Shown one piece after another: positions 52,101-61,614 of a stretch of 64,000 nucleotides of DNA. Source of the stretch: Pseudofulvimonas gallinarii (GTDB lineage Bacteria; Pseudomonadota; Gammaproteobacteria; Xanthomonadales; UBA2363). Where the stretch lies: assembly GCF_004343305.1 (NCBI RefSeq), contig NZ_SMAF01000001.1, forward strand, positions 186,001-250,000, written 5' to 3'. The first letter of the stretch is position 1, and every line of letters starts with the position of its first letter. A model generated the notes under the pieces. It was not told the origin of the DNA and searched no databases. It was given only the letters and a program-made list of their open reading frames with translations. The translations under genes and the position numbers were made by a program.

Positions 52101-54145
52101 TCGATGTAGGACTGCGAGAACGGCGTGCCGACCTGCTGCAGGTACTTCGCGTAAGCACGCAGTACCGCGACTTCGCGCCAGAACAGGCGCGCGCCGATGA
52201 TCAGGCGGTTGAAGCTGTCGCTCTCGGCGCGGCCGCGCCAAACGGCCTCGAAGGCTTCCTCGAAGAAGCGGTGCGAAACCTCGAGGTCGACGTCGACGTG
52301 TTCCGGGAACGCGATCTCGAAGTCCTGGATGCTGATCAGGCTCCCCGCCACTTCCATTTCGTAGGGATGTTCGGCGAGCACGCGCAGGCCCATGTTCTCC
52401 ATCATCGGCAGCGCTTCGGACAGCGTGATCGCCTGCCCCATGCGATAGAGCTTGAAGCGCAGCGCGCCCTCGCGGTCACCCGGCGCGTGGTACAGGTTCA
52501 GGCGCAGGTCGTCCTCGTTGCCGAGATGCGAAATCGCCAGCAGGTCGGCGGCGGCGATTTCCGGCGGCACCTGCTCGACGTAGGCGGCAGGTAGCGCGCG
52601 CTGGTAGCGCGTCGCCAGGCGCAGGCCGAGGTCGTCGCCATGGCGCTGTACGAGGATGTCGCGCAGCTCGTCGTGCCAGTTGCGGACGATGCGCGCCATT
52701 TCCGCTTCCAGTGCCACCGTGTCGAACTGCGGGCGCACGCCGAAGGGCGGCCGGATGACCATGTGCAGGCGCGCCAGCGTGGAATCACCGACCTGCACCT
52801 GGGTGTCGATGGTCTGGCCCTGCAGCGCCTGCAGCAGCATCGCCTCGATGCGTTCGCGCACACCGGTGTTGAAGCGGTCACGCGGAATGAACGCCAGCGC
52901 CGAGAAGAAACGCCCGAAACGGTCGCGCCGCAGGAACAGGCGCGTGCGGCTGCGCTCGTGCAGGCCGAGGATGCCGGTGGCGATGGAGTACAGCTCGTCG
53001 GTGCTGCACTGGAACAGCTCGTCGCGCGGCAGCGTCTCCAAAATGTGCTTGAGCGCCTTGCCGCTGTGGCTGTCCGGGCGCAGGCCCGAGCGCTGCATCA
53101 CCTCGGCGACCTTGGTTCGCACCAGTGGCACGTCCTGCGGGCGGCGCATGTAGGCGCCCGAGGTGAACAGGCCGATGAAGCGGCGTTCGCCGACGACCTT
53201 GCCCTGTGCATCGAAGCGCAGCAGGCCGATGTAATCCATGTTGCCGACGCGGTGCACGGTGGCACGCGCATTGGTCTTGGTGATGATGAGCACGCGGTTG
53301 GCGCCTTCGGTTTCGGCGTCGTTCGCGGCCAGGCTGCTGATGCTGCGCGGAGTCGCACCGACGATGTCGCCGCGAAGGATGCCCAGGCCCGTGCCCGGGA
53401 TGGCCCTGAGCACCTCGTCGCCGTCGACGCTGGCGACTTCGTATTCGCGGTAGCCGAGGAAGGTGAAATGGTCGTCACCGACCCAGTCCAGGAATGCGCG
53501 GATCTCCGCGACCTCATCGGCGCCCGCCGGACCCGGTTCGCCGGACAGGCCGCTGGAAAGCTCGACGATCCGCTGCCGCATCGCGGCCCAGTCGGTCACG
53601 CTCAGGCGGACATCGACGAGGGCGCGCTCCAGCGTTTCCTTCAGCCGGCGCAGCTGTTCGACTTCCGGCTGGCGATCGATCTCGACATGGATGACCGATT
53701 CGCTGACGCCACTGCCCAGCGCGAGCAGGTGGCCGCCCGGGTCGCGCGACGCCAGGACCACCGGATGGATCAGTGTATGCGCGACGGCGCCATGCGCGGC
53801 AATGGCCATGCCGACGCTGTCGACGAGGAACGGCATGTCGTCGTTGACGATCTGGATCACCGTGTGCGGGCTGTCCCAGCCATGCTCGGCAAGCGTCGGG
53901 TTGAACACGCGGATCTTCGCCTTGCCGGTGGCGCGCGCGCGGACGAACTCGAGCAGATCGAGGATCAGCGCCGCCCAGTCGCCCTGGCTGCGGCCGGCCA
54001 GGTCGTCGTCGGCGACCCGGCCGAGCACGCCTTCCGCGAACGTCCGCGCCTCCTTCAGTCGCGCGCCGGACAGGCGTCCGGACAGCTGGTCAAGGATGGC
54101 AACAACCGACTCGGACGTAGGAACGACCGCGGCCAAGGCGCTCAT
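49199..54145 (-). CDS. NAD-specific glutamate dehydrogenase, large type
   Basis: A 1648-residue enzyme that deaminates glutamate to 2-oxoglutarate using NAD+, in the 180-kDa GDH class found in many GC-rich bacteria. Segments of the catalytic core are seen in [74 protein letters not shown] (about residues 815-890) and [38 protein letters not shown]. N-terminal ACT-like regulatory regions and helical domains flank the core. It is likely allosterically controlled. The gene is monocistronic. Confidence 0.97.
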   Translation of the reverse strand: [1648 protein letters not shown]

Positions 54146-54336
54146 GGTTTTTCTCCGGAAAAATCAGGGGTTTCGAGGGACTGGATTGCAGCCGCGCAGG
54201 ATACCGGGGCAGGCGCGGCGAATCCATGCCGCGATGCGCTGAGGCGACGCAGGGATGTCCGGATCCGGGCCAACGGCCAGCGGGCGTTCAGCCCGGTGAC
54301 GCGTCGCGCAATGGGCGACGCGGCAAGCGCAGGGAA

Positions 54337-54903
54337 TCAGTACGGGCGGCCGCCGTTGTTCCCGGGTGGCGAGTAGCGACAGACCAGATAGAACCACTGC
54401 CCCGTGCCACCCCAGGGCAGCGCGCCGGAACAGGTGTTGGTCGCGCATCCTAGTTCCTGCGTGGTCCGCCAGACCACCTGCGTGTAGTGGCCGCATATCT
54501 GGCCGGCGGCGCAGGTGTTGCCGGCATAGTTGTAATGCACGTATTCGTCGATCCACATCGGCACCAGGCCGGGCGCGTCGTAACCGATCGAACCGGCGGC
54601 GAGGTTTTCACCGTAGGGATGGCCACCTGGATGCGCCCAGTTGCACTGGTTCGCCCACGACTGCGCGCTGGCGGCCACCGTGGGATTCCATTTCAGGTCG
54701 CGCAGGCGCGGCGACGGCCGCGGCTGCGCGGTGCGACGCGCGCAGTTGTGCAGTCGCTGGACCTCGCGCATCGGGCCGGCGGGCGCCAGTCCGCCTTCGA
54801 AGGCATCGAAGTGGAGACAGTCCATGCTTGCGGCCTGCGACGGCCCTGCTGCCAGGGCAGTCGCGGCGACCAGCAGCGCGCCGGTCAGGTGGAACTGGCA
54901 CAT
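54337..54903 (-). CDS. Secreted CAP-domain (SCP/PR-1) protein
   Basis: A 188-residue exported protein with a signal peptide (MCQFHLTGALLVAATALAAGPSQAA) and a CAP domain. Signatures are WNPTVAASAQSWANQC, the GENLA motif and ICGHYTQVVWRTTQELGCA, with several Cys that may form disulfides. CAP proteins bind sterols or lipids, or act on polymers; the bacterial roles are poorly known. A short stretch before the domain, DCLHFDAFEGGLAP, resembles the FADGFE motif elsewhere in the window. The ATG at 54903 has GGAGG five bases ahead and is preferred over 54924. Confidence 0.9.
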   Translation of the reverse strand: MCQFHLTGALLVAATALAAGPSQAASMDCLHFDAFEGGLAPAGPMREVQRLHNCARRTAQPRPSPRLRDLKWNPTVAASAQSWANQCNWAHPGGHPYGENLAAGSIGYDAPGLVPMWIDEYVHYNYAGNTCAAGQICGHYTQVVWRTTQELGCATNTCSGALPWGGTGQWFYLVCRYSPPGNNGGRPY

Positions 54904-54944
54904 CCGGGCCTCCAGGCCATCCATTGACAGCCGGAAGTTAACGC

Positions 54945-56108
54945 TCAGCGCAGCCCCGTTTCGTTGCGCGCGATCACAAGTCGCTGGATCTCGCTGGTGC
55001 CTTCGTAGATCTCGGTTATCTTGGCGTCACGGAAATAGCGCTCCAGCGGCATTTCCTTCGAATAACCCATGCCACCATGGATCTGCAGCGCCTGGTGGGT
55101 GATGTACATCGCCGCCTCCGACGCCGTCAGCTTGGCCACCGACGCTTCGGTGCTGAAGCGCGCGCCCGTCGCCAGCGACTGCTGCTTGGCCCAGGCGGCC
55201 CGCAGGGTCAGGATTTCAGCCGCATCGAGACGGCACTTCATGTCGGCGATCTTGGCCTGGATCATCTGGAAGCTGCCGATCGGCTGGCCGAAGCTCTTGC
55301 GCTCCTTCACGTAGGCGACGGCGGCCTCATAGGCCGCCCGCGCCAGGCCGACGGCCTGGGCGGCGATGCCGATGCGGCCGGCATCGAGCACGCCCATGGC
55401 GATCCTGAAGCCCTGCCCTTCCTCACCGATGCGGTCCTCGACCGGGAGGCGGTAATCCTGGAACTCGATCTCGCAGGTCGCGGAGGCGCGGATGCCGAGC
55501 TTCGGCTCGGTCTTGCCGCGGAAGAAGCCCTCGCGCCCGGTGTCGACGATGAACGCGGTGATGCCCTTGGCACCCGCCGCCGGATCGGTGACCGCGAACA
55601 GCATGATGTACTTCGCCACCGGGCCGGACGTGATCCAGGACTTCTTGCCGTTGATGACGTAGTGGCTGCCGTCGGCGGACAGAACGGCGCGCGTGCGCAT
55701 TGCCGAGGCATCCGATCCGGACTGCGGCTCGGTCAGGGCGTAGGCGCCAATGGCCTCGCCGGTCGCGATCGGCGTGACGTACTTGTGCTTCTGCTCCTCG
55801 GTGCCGTTCCTCAGCAGTCCGTTGCAGTACAGCGTGTTGTTCACCGACATGATGGTCGAGTGCGCGCAATCGGCGGCGGCGATCTCGAACATGGCCAGCA
55901 CATAGCCGATGGAATCCAGGCCGGCACCGCCGTATTCGGTCGGCACTTCGATGCCCATCAAGCCGTTCTCACCCAGCAGGCGGATGTTCTCGAGCGGGAA
56001 CTCGCCGACCTTGTCCCAGTGCTCGGCGCTGGGTGCGATCTTCTCCTGGGCGATCCGTCGCGCCACGTCGCGGATCATCAACTGCTCTTCGGTGAACTGG
56101 AAATCCAT
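54945..56108 (-). CDS. Acyl-CoA dehydrogenase
   Basis: FAD flavoenzyme that makes enoyl-CoA from acyl-CoA in fatty acid or branched-chain acid oxidation. The 387-residue product has ALTEPQSGSDASAMRT, SWITSGPVAKYIMLFAVTDP, the IHGGMGYSKEMPLERYFRDAKITEIYEGTSEIQRLVIAR end with the catalytic Glu region, and length typical of short/branched-chain members. The exact chain length is not decidable from sequence. It is divergent from the DEAD-box gene. Confidence 0.95.
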   Translation of the reverse strand: MDFQFTEEQLMIRDVARRIAQEKIAPSAEHWDKVGEFPLENIRLLGENGLMGIEVPTEYGGAGLDSIGYVLAMFEIAAADCAHSTIMSVNNTLYCNGLLRNGTEEQKHKYVTPIATGEAIGAYALTEPQSGSDASAMRTRAVLSADGSHYVINGKKSWITSGPVAKYIMLFAVTDPAAGAKGITAFIVDTGREGFFRGKTEPKLGIRASATCEIEFQDYRLPVEDRIGEEGQGFRIAMGVLDAGRIGIAAQAVGLARAAYEAAVAYVKERKSFGQPIGSFQMIQAKIADMKCRLDAAEILTLRAAWAKQQSLATGARFSTEASVAKLTASEAAMYITHQALQIHGGMGYSKEMPLERYFRDAKITEIYEGTSEIQRLVIARNETGLR

Positions 56109-56282
56109 GTCCCTGTGCCTTGGAAAACTGGGGTGCGCAGACTAACGGATCGCCCGCGCGCGCGGCAAACGGGCGCCACGCGGCGTGTTCCTCGCGCTGG
56201 CGGCTGAACATGATTCGCCACGCGACACGCAGTCAGTCCGGCAGCCACTACAATCCACGCTTTACCCGTTCCGGAGTTGCCC

Positions 56283-58142
56283 GTGTCGGCCCCCGTTTCC
56301 TCTTTTGCCGACCTGGCCCTGCCGGCGCCGCTGATGCAGGCGCTGGGCGACGTCGGCTACGAATCCCCTTCCCCCATCCAGGCCGCGACCATCCCGCCGC
56401 TGCTGGCAGGCCGTGACCTGGTTGGCCAGGCGCAGACCGGTACGGGCAAGACCGCCGCCTTCGCGCTGCCGGCACTGGCCGGCATCGACCTCAAACTGGC
56501 TCAGCCCCAGGTGCTGGTGCTCACGCCGACCCGCGAACTGGCCATCCAGGTCGCCGAGGCCTTCCAGCGCTATGCCGCCCACCTGCCGGGCTTCCACGTG
56601 CTGCCGATCTACGGCGGCACCGGCTACGGCCCGCAGCTGGCGGCATTGAGGCGCGGTGTCCATGTCGTCGTCGCGACGCCTGGCCGTCTCATCGACCACA
56701 TCGAGCGCGGCTCGATCAAGCTCGACGGCGTCTCGCTGCTGGTGCTGGACGAAGCCGACGAAATGCTCCGCATGGGCTTCGTCGACGACGTCGAATCGAT
56801 CCTGCAGGCAACGCCGCCGGAGCGCCAGGTCGCGCTGTTCTCGGCGACCATGCCGCCGCCGATCCGCCGCATCGCCGAACGCCACCTGAAGGATCCGGCG
56901 TCAGTCACCATCGAATCGAAGACGCGTACCGCCGGCACGATCCGCCAGCGCTGCTGGTGGGTGTCCGGCGTCCACAAGCTTGACGCGCTGACGCGCATCC
57001 TCGAGGCCGAGACCTTCGAGGCGATGATCGTCTTCGTGCGCACCAAGCAGGCCACGGAAGAACTGGCCGAAAAGCTGGAAGCGCGTGGTTTCGCCGCCGC
57101 GGCGATCAACGGTGACATCGCCCAGCAGTTGCGGGAGCGCACCATCGAGCGGCTGCGCAATGGCGAGCTGGACATCCTGGTCGCCACGGATGTCGCCGCC
57201 CGCGGCCTCGACGTCGAGCGCATCAGCCATGTGCTGAACTACGACATACCCTACGACACCGAGAGCTACGTGCACCGGATCGGCCGCACCGGCCGTGCCG
57301 GCCGCACCGGCGAGGCGATCCTCTTCGTATCCGCACGCGAGCGGCACCTGCTGCGTGCCATCGAGCGCGCCACCAACCAGCCCATCGAAGTGATGAGCCT
57401 GCCCAGCGTGGACGTGGTCAACGACCAGCGGCTCATCCGTTTCAAGCAGCGCATCACCGATACGCTCGCGCGCGGCGACCTGGCCCCCTACCAGGCGCTG
57501 ATCGAGGCCTACGAAGGCGAACATGGCGTGCCGACCCGCGACATCGCCGCGGCGCTCGCGCGCCTGGTACAGGGCGACGCGCCGCTGCTGCTCGCGCCCG
57601 ATCCGGTGCAGACCGGGCGCCAGGGTGGCCAGGGCTTCGTGCGCGACCACGGCCGCGACCGCCACGAGCGCAAGCCGTACGCCCGCCACGAAGGCGGTGG
57701 CGAGCGTCCCGCCCGCCCACGCACGCCGCGCCAGGGTGACGCTGCAATGTCGACCTTCCGTATCGAGGTCGGCCACCAGCACGGCGTGCGTCCGGGCAAC
57801 ATCGTCGGTGCGATCGCCAACGAGGCCGGGCTGGACAGCGGCGCAATCGGCCGCATCGACATCCGCGGCGCCTACAGCCTGGTCGACCTGCCGGGCGACC
57901 TGTCCGGTGATGCCATCGAGCACCTGCGCAACGTCTGGGTGTCGGGCCAGCGCCTGCGCATCCGTCCCTGGGAGGATCGTGGCGACGAGGCAGCCTTCCA
58001 ACGCGGACCGCGCGAAGGTCGCGACAGCCGCGCTGATCGTGACGGTCGCGACGCCCGACCGCCACGCGACCGCAACGGTCCCCCGGTGAAACGTGGCGCC
58101 CCGCCGTCTTGGCGCAACGGCCCCGGCAAGCCGAAACGCTGA
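56283..58142 (+). CDS. DEAD-box RNA helicase with DbpA-type C-terminus
   Basis: ATP-dependent RNA helicase, likely in ribosome assembly or RNA turnover. The 619-residue product has the Q motif, AQTGTGKT, PTRELA, DEADEM, SAT, ATDVAARGLDVERISHV and HRIGRTGRAGR. After the two RecA domains (to about 380) comes a linker, a DbpA RNA-binding domain (about 490-570; TFRIEVGHQHGVRPGNIVGAIANEAGL) and a basic Arg/Asp/Gly-rich tail. This is the CsdA/DeaD layout. GTG at 56283 is chosen because CGGAG lies 6 bases ahead. Confidence 0.93.
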   Translation: MSAPVSSFADLALPAPLMQALGDVGYESPSPIQAATIPPLLAGRDLVGQAQTGTGKTAAFALPALAGIDLKLAQPQVLVLTPTRELAIQVAEAFQRYAAHLPGFHVLPIYGGTGYGPQLAALRRGVHVVVATPGRLIDHIERGSIKLDGVSLLVLDEADEMLRMGFVDDVESILQATPPERQVALFSATMPPPIRRIAERHLKDPASVTIESKTRTAGTIRQRCWWVSGVHKLDALTRILEAETFEAMIVFVRTKQATEELAEKLEARGFAAAAINGDIAQQLRERTIERLRNGELDILVATDVAARGLDVERISHVLNYDIPYDTESYVHRIGRTGRAGRTGEAILFVSARERHLLRAIERATNQPIEVMSLPSVDVVNDQRLIRFKQRITDTLARGDLAPYQALIEAYEGEHGVPTRDIAAALARLVQGDAPLLLAPDPVQTGRQGGQGFVRDHGRDRHERKPYARHEGGGERPARPRTPRQGDAAMSTFRIEVGHQHGVRPGNIVGAIANEAGLDSGAIGRIDIRGAYSLVDLPGDLSGDAIEHLRNVWVSGQRLRIRPWEDRGDEAAFQRGPREGRDSRADRDGRDARPPRDRNGPPVKRGAPPSWRNGPGKPKR

Positions 58143-58227
58143 CGGCTGGCGCCCAAACGATCCAGACCGGACGTCAAAAACCCGCTATCCTCGCTGCATC
58201 GCAGCAATCGCGGACCGACATCCGACC

Positions 58228-59508
<1,281 letters not shown>

Positions 59509-59571
59509 TCGCCCGCGCGGGATGCGGCCAGCCTTACGGTGCCGACCGCGACCCTTGAGGCCCGCTGAAGG

Positions 59572-60048
59572 TCAGGCCTCCACCAGCGCCCGCAGGTGGT
59601 CTTCCCACTGCTCCGCATAGTCCTCGCCGCGCGCCTTGGTCAGGGCGGCGCGCAGGTCCGGCATCAGGCCGAGCAAGGCCTCCGCATCCTCGGCACGCTC
59701 GATCTTCAGCTGGAAGAAATAGCCGCGCACACCGAGGTTCTCCCTGACGACGTCCGTCATCAGTGCGTAGAGGATCCCGTAGCGGTTGGCCGTTTCCGAC
59801 AGCGGCGGCGTGTCGGCGACAGGCCCTTCGGGCGTGGCCCCGGCCCGCTCGATCAGGCCCAGGTCGCGCAGCTGCTTGAGGGAATCCGGCGGCGCACGAA
59901 GGCCCATGATGACCGCCCGGAGCTGTTCGCCGCTGCGCTGGCCGTCGATCACCAGCAGCAGGGAGCGCAGTCCCATCGACATCTTGTGCTGGCGGGTCTT
60001 GATCTCCCTGCGACCCGCCTCCGTCTTGGTGTAGAAAATGTCTTCCAT
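59572..60048 (-). CDS. Conserved protein of unknown function
   Basis: A 158-residue soluble protein that I do not recognise. It starts MEDIFYTKTEAGRREIKTRQHKM and contains LRSLLLVIDGQRSGEQL and LRDLGLIERAG, a pattern seen in small proteobacterial proteins where a helix-turn region precedes a Gly-rich strand, followed by a helical C-terminus with AEDAEALLGLMPDLRAAL. GGGAG lies 7 bases ahead of the ATG at 60048. It stands alone upstream of the dksA terminator. Confidence 0.7.
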   Translation of the reverse strand: MEDIFYTKTEAGRREIKTRQHKMSMGLRSLLLVIDGQRSGEQLRAVIMGLRAPPDSLKQLRDLGLIERAGATPEGPVADTPPLSETANRYGILYALMTDVVRENLGVRGYFFQLKIERAEDAEALLGLMPDLRAALTKARGEDYAEQWEDHLRALVEA

Positions 60049-60259
60049 GAGGCTCCCACCATGATGCCTGGTCAAGTGGGGTGCCGGAAGGAACGGTTCC
60101 CGTCACGCACGACGACACCGACCCGAAACCGGACCCCCTTCCGCTGGGCTTGTTGCTCCCCGTCGCAACAGGTACATGATGGAAGACACAGTCTGCCATT
60201 CGACTTTGGTCGAATCCGTCTGGCACCGAGGTCGCCGGCACCCGAATCCCAGAGGGAGG

Positions 60260-60293
60260 CGGAAAAAGAAAATGCCCGCCGAGGCGGGCATTT
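60260..60293 (-). terminator. Rho-independent terminator after dksA
   Basis: On the minus strand a 10-11 bp stem (60293-60283 with 60280-60270, AAATGCCCGCC type) is followed by TTTCTTTTTCC. It lies 24 bp after the dksA stop. The remaining 60049-60259 stretch shows nothing convincing. Confidence 0.85.
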
Positions 60294-60316
60294 CCGGTGT
60301 CCTGCGGAGCGGGGGC

Positions 60317-61234
60317 TTATTCGCCCATGTGCTTCTGGCGCAGCTCCCAGCGTTCCTGGGCGTCGATCGAGAAGCGGGCGATCGGGCGCACTTCCAGCCG
60401 TTCCAGGCCGATGGGCTCACCGGTTTCCTCGCAGAACCCGTATTCGCCCTCTTCGATCCGCTTCAGCGCCTTGTCGATCTGCGCCAGCAGCTTGCGATAG
60501 CGATCACGGGTACGCAGTTCCAGGGAATTCTCGGTCTCGCGCGCGGCGCGCTCGGCTTCATCGCCGACGTCACGCACCTCGTCGCGGAGGTTTTCCATGG
60601 TCTGCTTGGATTCCTCGATGAGGTCGTCGCGCCAGGTCAGCAGCTTCAGCCGGAAGTACTCCAGCTGCCGCGGCGACATGTATTCCTCGTTCGCGGTCGG
60701 CTTGTAACCCGCCGGCAGCTTCACGTCAGCGGTCGCCGGTTCACGACGGCGGGGCGTGGCCGGCTCGTCCTGGCCATTCCGGACCGGCTGCGCACGAGCC
60801 ACCAGCGTCCCGGCCTTCGCGACCGCGACGGCGGTCTTCGGCGCGGACACCTTGGCCGGCATCGACTTCGGCGTCGTCGCGGGCTTGGCGGCGGCTGCCG
60901 GCGCCCTGGTTGCGACCGTCGCCTTTGCGACCGTCGCCTTTTTCGCAGGTGCGGCCTTTTTCGCCGCTGCAGGCTTGGCTGCCGGCGCCGGCTTCCTGGC
61001 GGCCGCGGCCTTCTTCACCGGCGCCGCCGGCTTTGCCGCGGGCTTCTTCGCCGGCGCAGCGGCCTTCTTCGCGACAACGGGCTTCTTCGCGGCCGGCTTT
61101 GCCGCGGCCTTCTTCGCCACCACCTTGGTCTTGGCCGGTGCCGACTTGGCCGCCGGCTTTCGAGCGGCAGTCTTGGCGGCCGCCTTGGCCCTGGTGGCGG
61201 GTGTATTTTTGGCTTTGGCCGGGGTCTTGGCCAT
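60317..61234 (-). CDS. dksA: DksA with long Lys/Ala/Pro-rich N-terminal tail
   Basis: RNA polymerase secondary-channel factor that acts with ppGpp. The core (about residues 176-305) has the coiled-coil tip motif DxxDxA (Asp222, Asp225, Ala227), the DRYRKLLAQIDKALKRIEEGEYGFCE segment and a zinc-finger fold in which only Cys268 of the four cysteines remains; the others are Thr271, Ser289 and Ala292. Residues 1-150 are a histone-H1-like tail of PAKK and AAKP repeats. E. coli DksA has 151 residues in total, so the tail doubles the length. A good promoter and terminator flank it as a single gene. Confidence 0.95.
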   Translation of the reverse strand: MAKTPAKAKNTPATRAKAAAKTAARKPAAKSAPAKTKVVAKKAAAKPAAKKPVVAKKAAAPAKKPAAKPAAPVKKAAAARKPAPAAKPAAAKKAAPAKKATVAKATVATRAPAAAAKPATTPKSMPAKVSAPKTAVAVAKAGTLVARAQPVRNGQDEPATPRRREPATADVKLPAGYKPTANEEYMSPRQLEYFRLKLLTWRDDLIEESKQTMENLRDEVRDVGDEAERAARETENSLELRTRDRYRKLLAQIDKALKRIEEGEYGFCEETGEPIGLERLEVRPIARFSIDAQERWELRQKHMGE

Positions 61235-61277
61235 AAATGATTGGTTTCCCTGTTGCCTTGAGGCGTAGCGGCCGCGT

Positions 61278-61306
61278 GTTATAGCCTAAGCGCACCGCCT
61301 CGGCAA
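61278..61306 (-). promoter_or_regulatory. Sigma-70 promoter of dksA
   Basis: Minus strand TTGCCG (61306-61301), a 17-base spacer and TATAAC (61283-61278). The predicted start near 61271 leaves a 37-base leader before the ATG at 61234. Confidence 0.7.
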
Positions 61307-61347
61307 CCACCTCCTCCCCACGACGCGGTCCGGACTGCGAGAGCCTT

Positions 61348-61614
61348 GTGCTGAACCGCCTGCTGCGCCGCCTGGTCGGTGCCTATCAAGCCACACTGAG
61401 CCCGCTGCTCGGAAACCGCTGTCGTTTCCATCCCAGCTGCAGCGAGTATGCGCGCATCGCCATCGCCCGCCACGGCGGCTGGCGCGGCGGCTGGCTTGCA
61501 CTGCGACGTCTGGCGCGCTGCCATCCTCTATGCCCCGGCGGCCACGACCCGGTGCCGGGCGTTGAACCCGGACCCGAACAATATCCTGGAAATCCGATCA
61601 AAAATGAACCGTAA
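61348..61614 (+). CDS. yidD: Membrane protein insertion efficiency factor
   Basis: An 88-residue YidD protein that assists YidC-dependent insertion. It has the family's Cys-rich motif [15 protein letters not shown] and [16 protein letters not shown] at 61348 is the start ([22 protein letters not shown]). It overlaps the dihydroorotase ATG by 11 bp. It is not in the usual rpmH-rnpA-yidD-yidC set. Confidence 0.95.
   Translation: MLNRLLRRLVGAYQATLSPLLGNRCRFHPSCSEYARIAIARHGGWRGGWLALRRLARCHPLCPGGHDPVPGVEPGPEQYPGNPIKNEP

Noticed and set aside
50069-52594. 841-codon plus-strand frame opposite the glutamate dehydrogenase
   Set aside because: Antisense shadow of a strongly conserved enzyme.
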